Assembly (NCBI GenBank): GCA_945877815.1
Contig: CAMDWJ010000014.1
Span: 1-64,000 of the forward strand
From: Caenispirillum bisanense
Lineage (GTDB): Bacteria > Pseudomonadota > Alphaproteobacteria > Rhodospirillales > UBA2165
DNA: 64,000 nucleotides
Direction: 5' to 3'
A program made the position numbers and the translations under genes. Under the pieces are notes generated by a model, which had not been told where the DNA came from, searched no databases, and saw only the letters and a list, made by a program, of their open reading frames with translations. Every line of letters begins with the position of its first letter. The stretch's first letter is position 1. Shown in pieces: positions 16,696 through 26,331 of the stretch.

Positions 16696-16710
16696 GAACA
16701 AATAAAGAAC
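16696..16710. promoter_or_regulatory. Canonical alphaproteobacterial LexA (SOS) box
   Basis: GAAC-AAATAAA-GAAC matches exactly the GAAC-N7-GAAC operator bound by alphaproteobacterial LexA. No SOS gene follows on either strand: the nearest frame on the plus strand is the broken gene at 16833. It may be the promoter remnant of a lost SOS gene such as an imuA/dnaE2-type cassette. Confidence 0.6.
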
Positions 16711-16832
16711 ATTACCTGGATTCCGGCCGCTCGGGTCAAGGTTCGTTGCCTCTCGCAATAATCCGCGATCTGCGGCACTCTTTCCCCCAACGTCCCGACC
16801 ACACATTAGGGTTAAACGGGGGGGGGGCACAC

Positions 16833-17228
16833 ATGGCAGGCACACGCACGATCGGCGGCCGCATCGATCTGTACGATTCCCACGCGCTATCCGAGCAATT
16901 GCATGGCTGGATCGACGAGGAAGGCGTCGTCGCTGCGGCCGTGCTGCAGAAGGCGCGGCTCTAAAACACCGACAAACGCTACATCCTCGATGCCCCCGAC
17001 TGGACCCGGCACGGCCGCTCCGCCCCGTTCAGGCGCAACGATCGGATGCAGGACGTTCCGCCGATCGGAATCATCGTCTTTCCCGAAACCGACATCCCGG
17101 TCCGTGCGCGCGCGGCCGGAAAGGGCTTTCCAACGCTCGATGGCTACATCGCCGCGATCGCCGCCGCGCACGGGTTCGCCGTCAATGCCGCCGGTCTGAA
17201 AGTGATCGATCCTTGGCCCGCGCGGTAG
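16833..17228 (+). pseudogene. Degraded frame with a VapC-like C-terminal end
   Basis: The frame starts at ATG 16833, is interrupted by TAA at 16962-16964 and then continues open in the same frame to TAG at 17226-17228. The last 30 residues ([15 protein letters not shown], then [10 protein letters not shown]) match the end of VapC-type PIN-domain toxins, where the pattern is AxIAAxHGFAVATRN...GVxVINPW. The region between does not resemble a PIN domain, so this may be a chimera of unrelated fragments. A poly-G tract (16819-16827) sits where the ribosome site would be. I regard it as a relic. Confidence 0.55.
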
Positions 17229-17251
17229 TGCCGATCCGTGGCCTCGCTCAG

Positions 17252-17362
17252 GGTTGATGTCGCGCACCTCGTTGACGATGCGGATGGAAACGCGCCCCAG
17301 GAAGTCCATATCGAACGTATAGAAATCCGCCGTCATGCCGTCGGTCGAGGTGACGGTGCGCG
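17252..17362 (-). pseudogene. Displaced fragment of guaA (GMP synthase C-terminal end)
   Basis: Read on the minus strand this encodes [21 protein letters not shown] and [15 protein letters not shown]. It aligns without gaps to the C-terminal dimer region of the intact GuaA encoded at 26332-27900 ([35 protein letters not shown]). By eye about 16 of 110 bases differ from the resident gene. The remainder of guaA is absent on both sides. It is a duplicated or transferred remnant without function. Confidence 0.8.
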
Positions 17363-17448
17363 CCAATATTAGCGTCAAGTTCGCCTTGATAGATATGGGC
17401 GCGGTCCGCGAGCAGGACATCGCGCCCGACGCAGTGCTGCGCCGGGCG

Positions 17449-17491
17449 GTCGATGTCTGCGGCGCTGGCTTGGTGATATGGGGCTCCGATA
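17449..17491 (+). repeat. Dispersed 43-bp repeat, copy A
   Basis: About 43 bp from GTCGATGTCTGC to GGGGCTCCGATA are repeated at 24173-24214 with roughly six or seven differences, and the first part also recurs at 23051-23066. All copies lie in the scarred 16-24 kb zone, beside gene fragments or toxin-antitoxin modules. They could be remnants of a mobile element end or of a duplicated gene edge. Confidence 0.5.
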
Positions 17492-17557
17492 TCGGCACTT
17501 CGTCCGGCACCTATAAGGAGATTCTCGCGCGGGCGTACTAGTCTGCCAGCCTGCTCA

Positions 17558-18769
17558 TCATCGCCGAGCGCCGCGAGGTGCTGCACGATACGGGGCGGCG
17601 GGTGCTGACGGGGTGGGGGTGGGTGAAGGACCATAGCCGGCGGCGGTGGTCGGTCGGATCAAGATCGCGCCCAGGCGCGGGAGGGCGCCTGGGCGCGATC
17701 GATAGTCATCAGGGAGCCTCGGATGGCGAGCGGAAGGACGTGTTCCGATCGAATCCGCTAGCGGATTTGCTGGTGGGTGGTGAACGCTATCGTCGGTCGC
17801 GGTTGAGCGCGTCTTCCAAAGCGAGAACACGACGCCTCCCGCGATGAGGGACAAGGTCACTCCGAGCGAGATCGCGGGATCGAGTTTGCCGACGATCTGA
17901 TTCCAGAAAATCTTGAGACCGATGAAGACGAGCACGATGGCGAGCGCGTATTTCAAATACTCGAAGCGATGCACCATGGCGGCGAGGGCGAAATACAGCG
18001 CACGCAGGCCGAGGATCGCCATGATATTGGCCGTGAACACGATATAGGTATCGGTCGTGATGGCGAAGATCGCCGGCACCGAGTCGACCGCGAACACGAG
18101 ATCGGCGATGTTGATCACGACGAGCGCGAGGAACAGGGGCGTTGCGAAGCGCTCGAGCTTGCCCGTCTGCGGATCTGGCTTGCGAACAAAGAAGTGCGAA
18201 CCGTGCAATTCGGTCGAGATACGCATGCGCTTGGACAGAAAGCGCACGATCGGATTTTTCGAAACGTCCTGCTCGCTCTCTCCCATGACCAGCATCTTGA
18301 TCCCCGTGACGATCAGGAATGCGCCGAAGAAAAAGAGCACCCACTCGTACTGCTGCACGAGCGCCGCGCCGAGACCGATCATGATGCCGCGCAAGACCAG
18401 CACCGCGAGGATGCCCCACAGCAGCGCCCGGTACTGGTATTTGGCCGGAATGGCGAAATAGCTGAAGATGAGCGAGATGACGAAGACATTGTCGATCGAC
18501 AGGGCCTTCTCGAGGGCATAACCCGTGAAATATTCCATCCCGGAGGTCGGGCCCATCGACCACCACAGCCAGCCGCCGAACGCCGCCGCGATCGCGATGT
18601 AGAACGCGGATAGGATCAAGCTTTCGCCGACGCCGAGTTCCTTGTCCTCCTTGTGCAGAACGCCGAGGTCGAAGGCGAGCAGCGCCCCGACGAGGATGAG
18701 GAATACGAACCAGAGCCAAATCGACTTGCCGAGAAAGTCATTGGTCAGAAATTCAGCGATCTGTTCCAT
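17558..18769 (-). CDS. TerC-family integral membrane protein with extended C-terminus
   Basis: The first ~320 residues are a typical TerC/Alx protein. It has about 8-9 transmembrane helices with conserved acidic residues (FLILVGALLAFDLGVLHK, SIDNVFVISLIF, ADLVFAVDSVPAIFAITTD). Family members are implicated in metal (Mn) export to exoenzymes and tellurite resistance. The remaining ~80 residues after FSLWKTRST are proline/arginine-rich, do not resemble TerC, and are partly encoded by a 16-bp inverted repeat. A TGATGA in another frame lies just before that hairpin, so a frameshift past the original stop is likely. The start is the ATG giving MEQIAEFLTNDFLG. Confidence 0.85.
   Translation of the reverse strand: MEQIAEFLTNDFLGKSIWLWFVFLILVGALLAFDLGVLHKEDKELGVGESLILSAFYIAIAAAFGGWLWWSMGPTSGMEYFTGYALEKALSIDNVFVISLIFSYFAIPAKYQYRALLWGILAVLVLRGIMIGLGAALVQQYEWVLFFFGAFLIVTGIKMLVMGESEQDVSKNPIVRFLSKRMRISTELHGSHFFVRKPDPQTGKLERFATPLFLALVVINIADLVFAVDSVPAIFAITTDTYIVFTANIMAILGLRALYFALAAMVHRFEYLKYALAIVLVFIGLKIFWNQIVGKLDPAISLGVTLSLIAGGVVFSLWKTRSTATDDSVHHPPANPLADSIGTRPSARHPRLPDDYRSRPGALPRLGAILIRPTTAAGYGPSPTPTPSAPAAPYRAAPRGARR
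17663..17700. terminator. Perfect 16-bp hairpin inside the terC 3' extension
   Basis: The arms GATCGCGCCCAGGCGC (17663-17678) and its exact complement (17685-17700) flank a 6-nt loop. In the minus direction it follows the terC core region. It looks like an intrinsic terminator without a strong T tract (TTGATC follows). It lies within the predicted reading frame, which is unusual and suggests the frame originally stopped before it. Confidence 0.5.
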
Positions 18770-18852
18770 GCTTAACCCCTAGTTCTTATACAGTCGGGGG
18801 CGTGGTTCGCGCGTTGCTGGGCGCGCCCCGTTGCGTCCCGTGTTGATATCGC

Positions 18853-19326
18853 TCAATGAGAGAGGAGGACCGGCACCGGTGGATTGGCGACGATGGCTTT
18901 TGTCGCGCCGCCCAAGATGAAGTCGCGCATGCGCGAGTGCCCGTAGGCTCCCATGACGAGGAGATCGATCTCGTGCGCGCTCGCGTAGCCGTCGAGCGCC
19001 TGCCCGATCGTCCGACCGTCGGCGTCTTCCTCATCGATGACGACGTCGATGCCATGACAGGCGAGATGTGCCACCAGTTCCGCGCTTGACCGCCTCGTAT
19101 CGATGGTCTTCTCACGCATGATCGTCACCGCCCGCACTTTTTTGGCGAGTTGAAGGATCGGCAGGGCATCGGCCAGGGCCCGGGCGGCCGGTCGGCTGAA
19201 ATCCCAGGCCACGCCGACGACGTCGAACGACGAGGAGACGCCTCGCTTCGACACCTCGGGATAGACGATCGCCGGTCGTCCGGAGCCGAAGATCACGCTC
19301 TCGGCGATATATCGCTGGAGGTCCGT

Positions 19327-19330
<4 letters not shown>
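18853..19330 (-). pseudogene. Universal stress protein (UspA family), 5'-truncated
   Basis: From about TDLQRYIAESVIFGSG to the C-terminus this is a normal UspA-fold domain. The ATP-binding signature is near the end (GAYGHSRMRDFILGGATKAI, G-x2-G-x9-G-G-A-T). The N-terminal part expected of a tandem or single USP is missing. Upstream the frame stays open to 19737 but reads antisense to an nhaR fragment and has no USP character. The gene appears to have lost its 5' part in a deletion that also removed the 5' part of a divergent nhaR. Expression from a cryptic start is possible. Confidence 0.7.
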
Positions 19331-22193
<2,863 letters not shown>

Positions 22194-22296
22194 AGGCTGA
22201 CGATTGCTAGCGACGCTGCCTCGGGCCACTGGCACCGGGGCGGCGGGCGCTGTCGGGGTGGACGGGGTGCGCCCCTTGAAATGACGGCTCAAAATA

Positions 22297-22316
22297 CGTA
22301 TCTTACGTAAGATACG
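22297..22316. promoter_or_regulatory. 20-bp perfect palindrome operator before the antitoxin gene
   Basis: CGTATCTTACGTAAGATACG is its own reverse complement over all 20 bases and ends 16 nt before the antitoxin ATG. Position and symmetry fit the autoregulatory operator typical of Phd/YefM-type modules. Confidence 0.7.
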
Positions 22317-22332
22317 GAAAAGGATGCCCGCC

Positions 22333-22584
22333 ATGTCGGATAGTGTAACCGCCTCCGAGGTCCAAAAGAACTTCGGCGCCTATCATGATCGTGCGCTCGC
22401 CGAGCCCATTCGCGTCACCAAATATGGGCGCGAAACTGTCTATATCGTGTCGGCGAAGACCTTTCACGAAATGAAGCAGGCTCAACGCGATGTGATTGCC
22501 AGCGCGGAGCTGAGCGACGACGAAATGGCGCTCATCGACGAAGCCGAGATTCCGCCCGCGCAGCGATATCGGCTCGATAAGTAA
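22333..22584 (+). CDS. Phd/YefM-type antitoxin
   Basis: Protein of 83 residues. The N-terminal half has the Phd/YefM DNA-binding fold pattern (VTASEVQKNFGAYHDRALAEPIRVTKYGRETVYIVSAKTF) and the C-terminus is acidic, as in toxin-binding tails. An AAAGG site sits 7-9 nt before the second ATG (22333), which I prefer to the ATG at 22324. It is followed after 9 nt by a PemK-like gene and preceded by a 20-bp palindrome, completing a toxin-antitoxin layout. Confidence 0.85.
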   Translation: MSDSVTASEVQKNFGAYHDRALAEPIRVTKYGRETVYIVSAKTFHEMKQAQRDVIASAELSDDEMALIDEAEIPPAQRYRLDK

Positions 22585-22593
22585 CGCCGCTAC

Positions 22594-23025
22594 ATGGCTC
22601 TGCCCACGCCCGAGCCGGGCCTGGTCATCTCCTATACATATCTCTGGCGCGATCAGGCCCAATCTGGCGCGGAGGAAGGCCGTAAGGCGCGCCCTTGCGC
22701 GATCATCGTCGCCGCAGCCGACGACGACGGCGATATCCGGGTTTACGTCGCACCCATCACGCATGCGCAACCGGACGATCCCCATGCCGTCGAACTGCCG
22801 CCGGCCGTCAAACGCATGCTCGGTCTGGACGACGCGCGCTCCTGGATCGTGACGCGCGAACTGAACCGATTTGTTTGGCCGGGCTTCGATCTTCACCCCA
22901 TCGCGCGCGAGACGCCCGATACCTTCGCGTGGGGCTTTTTGCCGATCGAGATTTTCGACGCGGTGAAGCGCGGGATCGCGGCACATCACAGATCGCGACG
23001 CATGAACATAACGCCGCGCGACTAG
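22594..23025 (+). CDS. PemK/MazF-like toxin, putative
   Basis: Protein of 143 residues with the beta-rich PemK-like pattern (GLVISYTYLW near the start, KARPCAIIVAA, a basic/proline turn, then RVYVAPITHAQP). Family members are mRNA endonucleases or mimic their fold. The C-terminus is longer than in MazF (about 110 residues). A typical MazF partner would be an AbrB-like antitoxin, but here the partner is Phd/YefM-like, a hybrid pairing. Catalytic residues cannot be assigned by eye. Confidence 0.72.
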   Translation: MALPTPEPGLVISYTYLWRDQAQSGAEEGRKARPCAIIVAAADDDGDIRVYVAPITHAQPDDPHAVELPPAVKRMLGLDDARSWIVTRELNRFVWPGFDLHPIARETPDTFAWGFLPIEIFDAVKRGIAAHHRSRRMNITPRD

Positions 23026-23089
23026 GATAGCCTGCGTGCGCGGCCTCGCGGTCGATGTCTTCGGGGCGGACACCTTCGCGTGCGTACGA

Positions 23090-23518
23090 CTATTCGTCGG
23101 AGGGAGGATCGAGTTTCGCCGTCGCCGTCTCCAGCAACCGTGCGCATCGGATCAACTCGGCGAGCAGGTGCCCGTCGATATCCATCCGGCCTTCGTATTC
23201 CGCAAGGTTACGCTCGTTGTGGGCCTTGAGCAGGATTTGGATGTCGGCAGCGCTCGTGCCGATCGTATGAACGAGAGTCTGAAAAACCGTGATCCGGTTT
23301 TCCGACCGGTATCCGCGATGCCGGAGTGCCGCGAGCGCGAAACGGTGGGCAGCACCATAGGCGAGATCGAAGCGGCTGTCGGGATCGAGACTTTCGTTTC
23401 GCGCATCGACGAGACGTTTGCGGGCGGCATCCAGCATGCCCATGAACTCGCTCCTCGACGCCGGTTCGGTCTTGAGCCGGCCGATCCTCACCAGATTGTC
23501 GAGTTCGGGTTTGCTCAT
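23090..23518 (-). CDS. HEPN-domain protein paired with a nucleotidyltransferase
   Basis: Helical protein of 142 residues resembling HEPN partners of minimal nucleotidyltransferases. A C-terminal ERNLAEYEG stretch matches the conserved R-N-x3-Y block of this subgroup; the canonical R-x4-6-H ribonuclease motif is not evident. The start overlaps the nucleotidyltransferase stop by 4 bp, so translation is coupled. In MNT-HEPN modules the HEPN protein is the toxin and the transferase inactivates it by AMPylation; whether this holds here is inference. Confidence 0.75.
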   Translation of the reverse strand: MSKPELDNLVRIGRLKTEPASRSEFMGMLDAARKRLVDARNESLDPDSRFDLAYGAAHRFALAALRHRGYRSENRITVFQTLVHTIGTSAADIQILLKAHNERNLAEYEGRMDIDGHLLAELIRCARLLETATAKLDPPSDE

Positions 23519-24162
23519 ATCCGCAGATCGTCTTCCGAGCCGAGGATGAAGATTTTCGGCAATGCGCTTATCTTAGCGATGAACGACCCCTTGCGCGCGC
23601 CTTTGCGCCGCCATTCCTCCTCGGACAGAAAGGTCGCGTTGATCTTGCGCCGCAGCGCGTCTTCCGCGTCCTGCAGGGCGGTATAGAGGTCCGAATAGCC
23701 GAAGTCGCTTCCGATTACCATGAGGTCGATGTCGCTGCACGCGGTGTCGGCACCCTTCGCGACCGATCCGTACACGAATGCCGCCTTGATGCCCGAATCC
23801 TTGAAGGGTGCCAGCGCCGTCTTGAGCGGTTCGCTCAATGCTACCGTTTTCAGGACCAGGCTTCGCAACTCGTCGAAAATCGGCGACTCGCGATTGGCCC
23901 GGTAATGCGTCTGATTGCCGATCCGCTCCATCGAAACGAGTCCGCTGCGGCGCAACCGCGACAATTCGCGCTCGACCGCGCCGGTTCCGGATTCGACGAT
24001 CCGCATGATCTCGGATGTATAGAAGCTGCGCTCGGATTGGCCGAAAATGAGCGCGAGCACGCGCTGCTGCACTTTCGAAAACAGGGCGTTGGAGAGGCTG
24101 ACGGTGTCCGTGTCGATCGTACCCATATTGGGTAGGATAGTACCCATATTGGGTGAGATCAA
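23515..24162 (-). CDS. HTH-nucleotidyltransferase fusion protein (MNT antitoxin-like)
   Basis: Up to 215 residues. A winged-helix HTH (about 25-95: LFSKVQQRVLALIFGQSERS, then GTGAVERELSRLRRSGLV) precedes a minimal nucleotidyltransferase domain. That domain has GSVAKG at 132-137, the metal-binding DID at 144-146 and a further acidic strand. The HTH suggests the protein represses its own promoter. Three in-frame starts exist: TTG 24162, ATG 24147 and ATG 24126. The two ATGs lie inside the two copies of an operator-like repeat, so the N-terminus PNMGTI is encoded by it. No good ribosome site is seen, and leaderless translation is possible. Confidence 0.78.
   Translation of the reverse strand: MISPNMGTILPNMGTIDTDTVSLSNALFSKVQQRVLALIFGQSERSFYTSEIMRIVESGTGAVERELSRLRRSGLVSMERIGNQTHYRANRESPIFDELRSLVLKTVALSEPLKTALAPFKDSGIKAAFVYGSVAKGADTACSDIDLMVIGSDFGYSDLYTALQDAEDALRRKINATFLSEEEWRRKGARKGSFIAKISALPKIFILGSEDDLRI
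24120..24154. promoter_or_regulatory. Two 21-bp-spaced palindromic repeats over the start of the HTH-NTase gene
   Basis: TACCCATATTGGGTA (24120-24134) and TACCCATATTGGGT (24141-24154) are direct copies 21 bp apart, that is two helical turns. Each is an inverted repeat (ACCCA-TAT-TGGGT). Each contains one of the candidate ATG codons, on the minus strand. They are probably the autoregulatory operator for the HTH domain encoded by the same gene. Confidence 0.65.
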
Positions 24163-24172
24163 TAGGGGCGTG

Positions 24173-24214
24173 CTCGATGTCTTCGGCGCTGGCTTGGCAA
24201 TGTGGGGCTCGGAT
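24173..24214 (+). repeat. Dispersed 43-bp repeat, copy B
   Basis: CTCGATGTCTTCGGCGCTGG to GGGGCTCGGATA resembles copy A at 17449-17491 at about 85% by eye. It sits in the 111-bp gap between the HTH-NTase gene and the ABC-F gene. A shorter match starts at 23051. Confidence 0.5.
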
Positions 24215-24273
24215 ACACACCGTTGTCAATATGCGGCTACAGACATCGCTCCACCCGCCTCACTTCGTCCTCC

Positions 24274-25902
24274 CTATCCCCCCGGATGCAGCCCCGGCGC
24301 TTCCTGGCCGGTGCTCGCCACATATTCGCTGTAACCGCCGCCATATTGGTGAACACCCTCGGGTGTGAGTTCCAGCACGCGGTTGGAAAGCGCGGCCAGG
24401 AAGTGGCGGTCGTGCGAGACGAACAGCATCGTGCCCTCGAAATCCGCCAGGGCCGCGACCAGCATCTCCTTGGTCGCCATGTCGAGATGGTTGGTCGGCT
24501 CGTCGAGCACCAGGAAGTTGGGCGGATCGTACAGCATCTTGGCCATGACAAGCCGCGCCTTCTCGCCGCCCGATAGCACGCGGCAGGGCTTTTCCACATC
24601 GTCGCCGGAAAAGCCGAAGCAGCCGGCGAGCGTGCGCAGCTGCCCCTGGTTGGCCTGCGGGAATGAGTCTTCGAGGGATTCGAATAAAGTATCGTCGCCG
24701 TCCAGCAAATCCATCGAATGCTGGGCGAAATAGCCCATGCGCACATTGGCACCGACGGCGACGCTGCCCGCATCCGCCGCGATCTCGCCCGCCACCAGTT
24801 TCAGCAGGGTGGATTTCCCGGCCCCGTTGGCGCCCAGCACGCACCAGCGTTCCTTGCGGCGCACCTTGAAATCGAGCCCGGCATAGATCGGCTGGCTGCC
24901 GTAGGATTTGTGCACGCCTTTGAAGTTCGCGACATCGTCGCCCGAGCGCGGCGGGCTGCGGAAGTCGAATGCGACAGCCTGGCGGCGGCGCGGCGGTTCC
25001 ACCCGTTCGATCTTGTCGAGTTTTTTCACGCGACTTTGCACCTGTGCCGCGTGGCTGGCGCGCGCCTTGAAGCGCTCGATGAACTTGATCTCCTTGGCGA
25101 GCATCGCCTGCTGGCGCTCGAATTGCGCCTGGCGTTGCTTCTCGCTCAGTGCGCGCTGCTGCTCATAAAAATCGTAATTGCCGGAATAGGTGGTGAGCGA
25201 GCCGCCGTCGATCTCCACGATCTTGCCGACGATGCGGTTCATGAATTCGCGGTCGTGCGAGGTCATGAGCAACGCGCCGTCGTAGCGTTTGAGGAAGTCC
25301 TCCAGCCAGATCAGGCTTTCGAGATCGAGATGGTTGCTGGGCTCGTCGAGCAGCATGGCGTCGGGCCGCATCAGCAGGATGCGGGCGAGTGCGACGCGCA
25401 TCTTCCAGCCGCCGGACAGCGTGCCAACGTCGCCGTCCATGCGGTCCTGGCTGAAGCTGAGCCCGGCGAGCACCTCGCGCGCGCGGGCCTCCAGCGCATA
25501 GCCGTCCAATTCCTCGAAGCGCTGCTGCACCTCGCCGTAGCGCTCGATGATGGCATCCATATCGTCGGCTTGCGCGGGGTCGACCATCGCGGCTTCGAGC
25601 TTGCTCATTTCGGCGGCGAGCGCGCTCACCGGCCCCACGCCATCCATCACCGCCATCACGGCACTTTGGCCCGACATCTCGCCGACATCCTGGCTGAAAT
25701 AGCCGATCGTCGTGCCGGGATCGACCGACACAATCCCGTCGTCGGGCGGCTCTTCGCCGGTGATCATGCGAAACAGCGTCGTCTTGCCGGCGCCATTGGG
25801 CCCGACGAGGCCGACCTTCTCGCCCTTCTGCAGCCCCATCGAGGCATCGATGAACAGGATCTGGTGGCCGTTCTGCTTAATGATGTTGTCGAGGCGGATC
25901 AT
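24274..25902 (-). CDS. ABC-F family ATPase (Uup/YbiT/EttA-type)
   Basis: Soluble protein of 542 residues with two ABC ATPase domains and no membrane segments. Domain 1 has GPNGAGKTT near residue 35 and signature LSGGWKMRVALARIL. Domain 2 has GANGAGKST near 355 and LSGGEKARLVMAKML. They are joined by a basic linker (RFKARASHAAQVQSRVKKLDK), the P-site tRNA interaction motif region of ABC-F factors. These proteins act on ribosomes. The subfamily cannot be settled by eye. Confidence 0.92.
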   Translation of the reverse strand: MIRLDNIIKQNGHQILFIDASMGLQKGEKVGLVGPNGAGKTTLFRMITGEEPPDDGIVSVDPGTTIGYFSQDVGEMSGQSAVMAVMDGVGPVSALAAEMSKLEAAMVDPAQADDMDAIIERYGEVQQRFEELDGYALEARAREVLAGLSFSQDRMDGDVGTLSGGWKMRVALARILLMRPDAMLLDEPSNHLDLESLIWLEDFLKRYDGALLMTSHDREFMNRIVGKIVEIDGGSLTTYSGNYDFYEQQRALSEKQRQAQFERQQAMLAKEIKFIERFKARASHAAQVQSRVKKLDKIERVEPPRRRQAVAFDFRSPPRSGDDVANFKGVHKSYGSQPIYAGLDFKVRRKERWCVLGANGAGKSTLLKLVAGEIAADAGSVAVGANVRMGYFAQHSMDLLDGDDTLFESLEDSFPQANQGQLRTLAGCFGFSGDDVEKPCRVLSGGEKARLVMAKMLYDPPNFLVLDEPTNHLDMATKEMLVAALADFEGTMLFVSHDRHFLAALSNRVLELTPEGVHQYGGGYSEYVASTGQEAPGLHPGG

Positions 25903-25994
25903 GAGGCACTTACTTTGGCGACGCGAGGTCGCGTTGCGCGTTTATTTCAGGCGAGAATGCGGTGCCGTTGCGTGCAACAGGCCCCGGCCGTCGT

Positions 25995-26327
25995 TCACCC
26001 GGCGGAGAAAATCTCGATGCCCAGCGGCGCACCGCCCGCCACAATCGCAAACAGGCGATCGATGTTCGGATGTGCGCTCGGGCGGTTACGCGCATCGGCA
26101 GTGTACTCAGCGAAGACGGCCAAGCCGTGTTCAGCCGCTCTGACATCTAGCTTGCCGAAAGCTTGCTTGAGGTACTGGTAAACCGCGAGCGAGCCCTGTT
26201 TACCCGGCTGATTCTCGATGCTGGCAACTATACGGCCGGCGCCGTCGATCAGGTCGATGCGTTCCACGCCATCGATGGGAGGCAATTGCCGAAGGTTTTC
26301 TTTGAATACCGCGCCTGCTTGAATCAC
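25995..26327 (-). CDS. Hypothetical protein downstream of guaA
   Basis: Protein of 110 residues beginning 4 nt after the guaA stop, so it is probably cotranscribed with guaA. The central part alternates hydrophobic and charged residues (RIDLIDGAGRIVASIENQPG, GSLAVYQYLKQAFGKLDVRA) as in a small alpha/beta fold. Codon usage is like that of its neighbours. A second overlapping frame at 25910-26146 is judged a shadow. I do not recognise the family. Confidence 0.6.
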   Translation of the reverse strand: MIQAGAVFKENLRQLPPIDGVERIDLIDGAGRIVASIENQPGKQGSLAVYQYLKQAFGKLDVRAAEHGLAVFAEYTADARNRPSAHPNIDRLFAIVAGGAPLGIEIFSAG

Positions 26328-26331
26328 GGCC

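Larger units (their letters stand above)
16306..16832. other. Non-coding stretch between the aldolase operon and the degraded zone
   Basis: No credible gene is seen in these 527 bases. It contains the 11-bp-period repeat at 16403-16518, an AT-rich patch around 16570-16600, an orphan SOS box at 16696-16710 and a run of nine G residues at 16819-16827. Short open frames here have no start signals and in places only translate the repeat. Confidence 0.6.
17229..17557. other. Gene-free scar segment
   Basis: Apart from the guaA relic and one copy of the 43-bp dispersed repeat, no gene is supported here. The plus-strand open frame at 17335-17541 is made of antisense guaA relic followed by repeat sequence, and I do not call it. 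Confidence 0.55.

Noticed and set aside
17335-17541. 68-residue plus-strand protein
   Set aside because: The first part is antisense to the guaA relic and the rest is the dispersed repeat; no ribosome site.
22240-22290. Terminator of monomeric icd
   Set aside because: GGGCGC and GCGCCC can pair but are separated by about 18 bases with no T tract; not convincing.
24718-26181. 487-residue plus-strand frame opposite the ABC-F gene
   Set aside because: It mirrors the two ATPase domains in antisense and lacks any recognisable fold or start signal.
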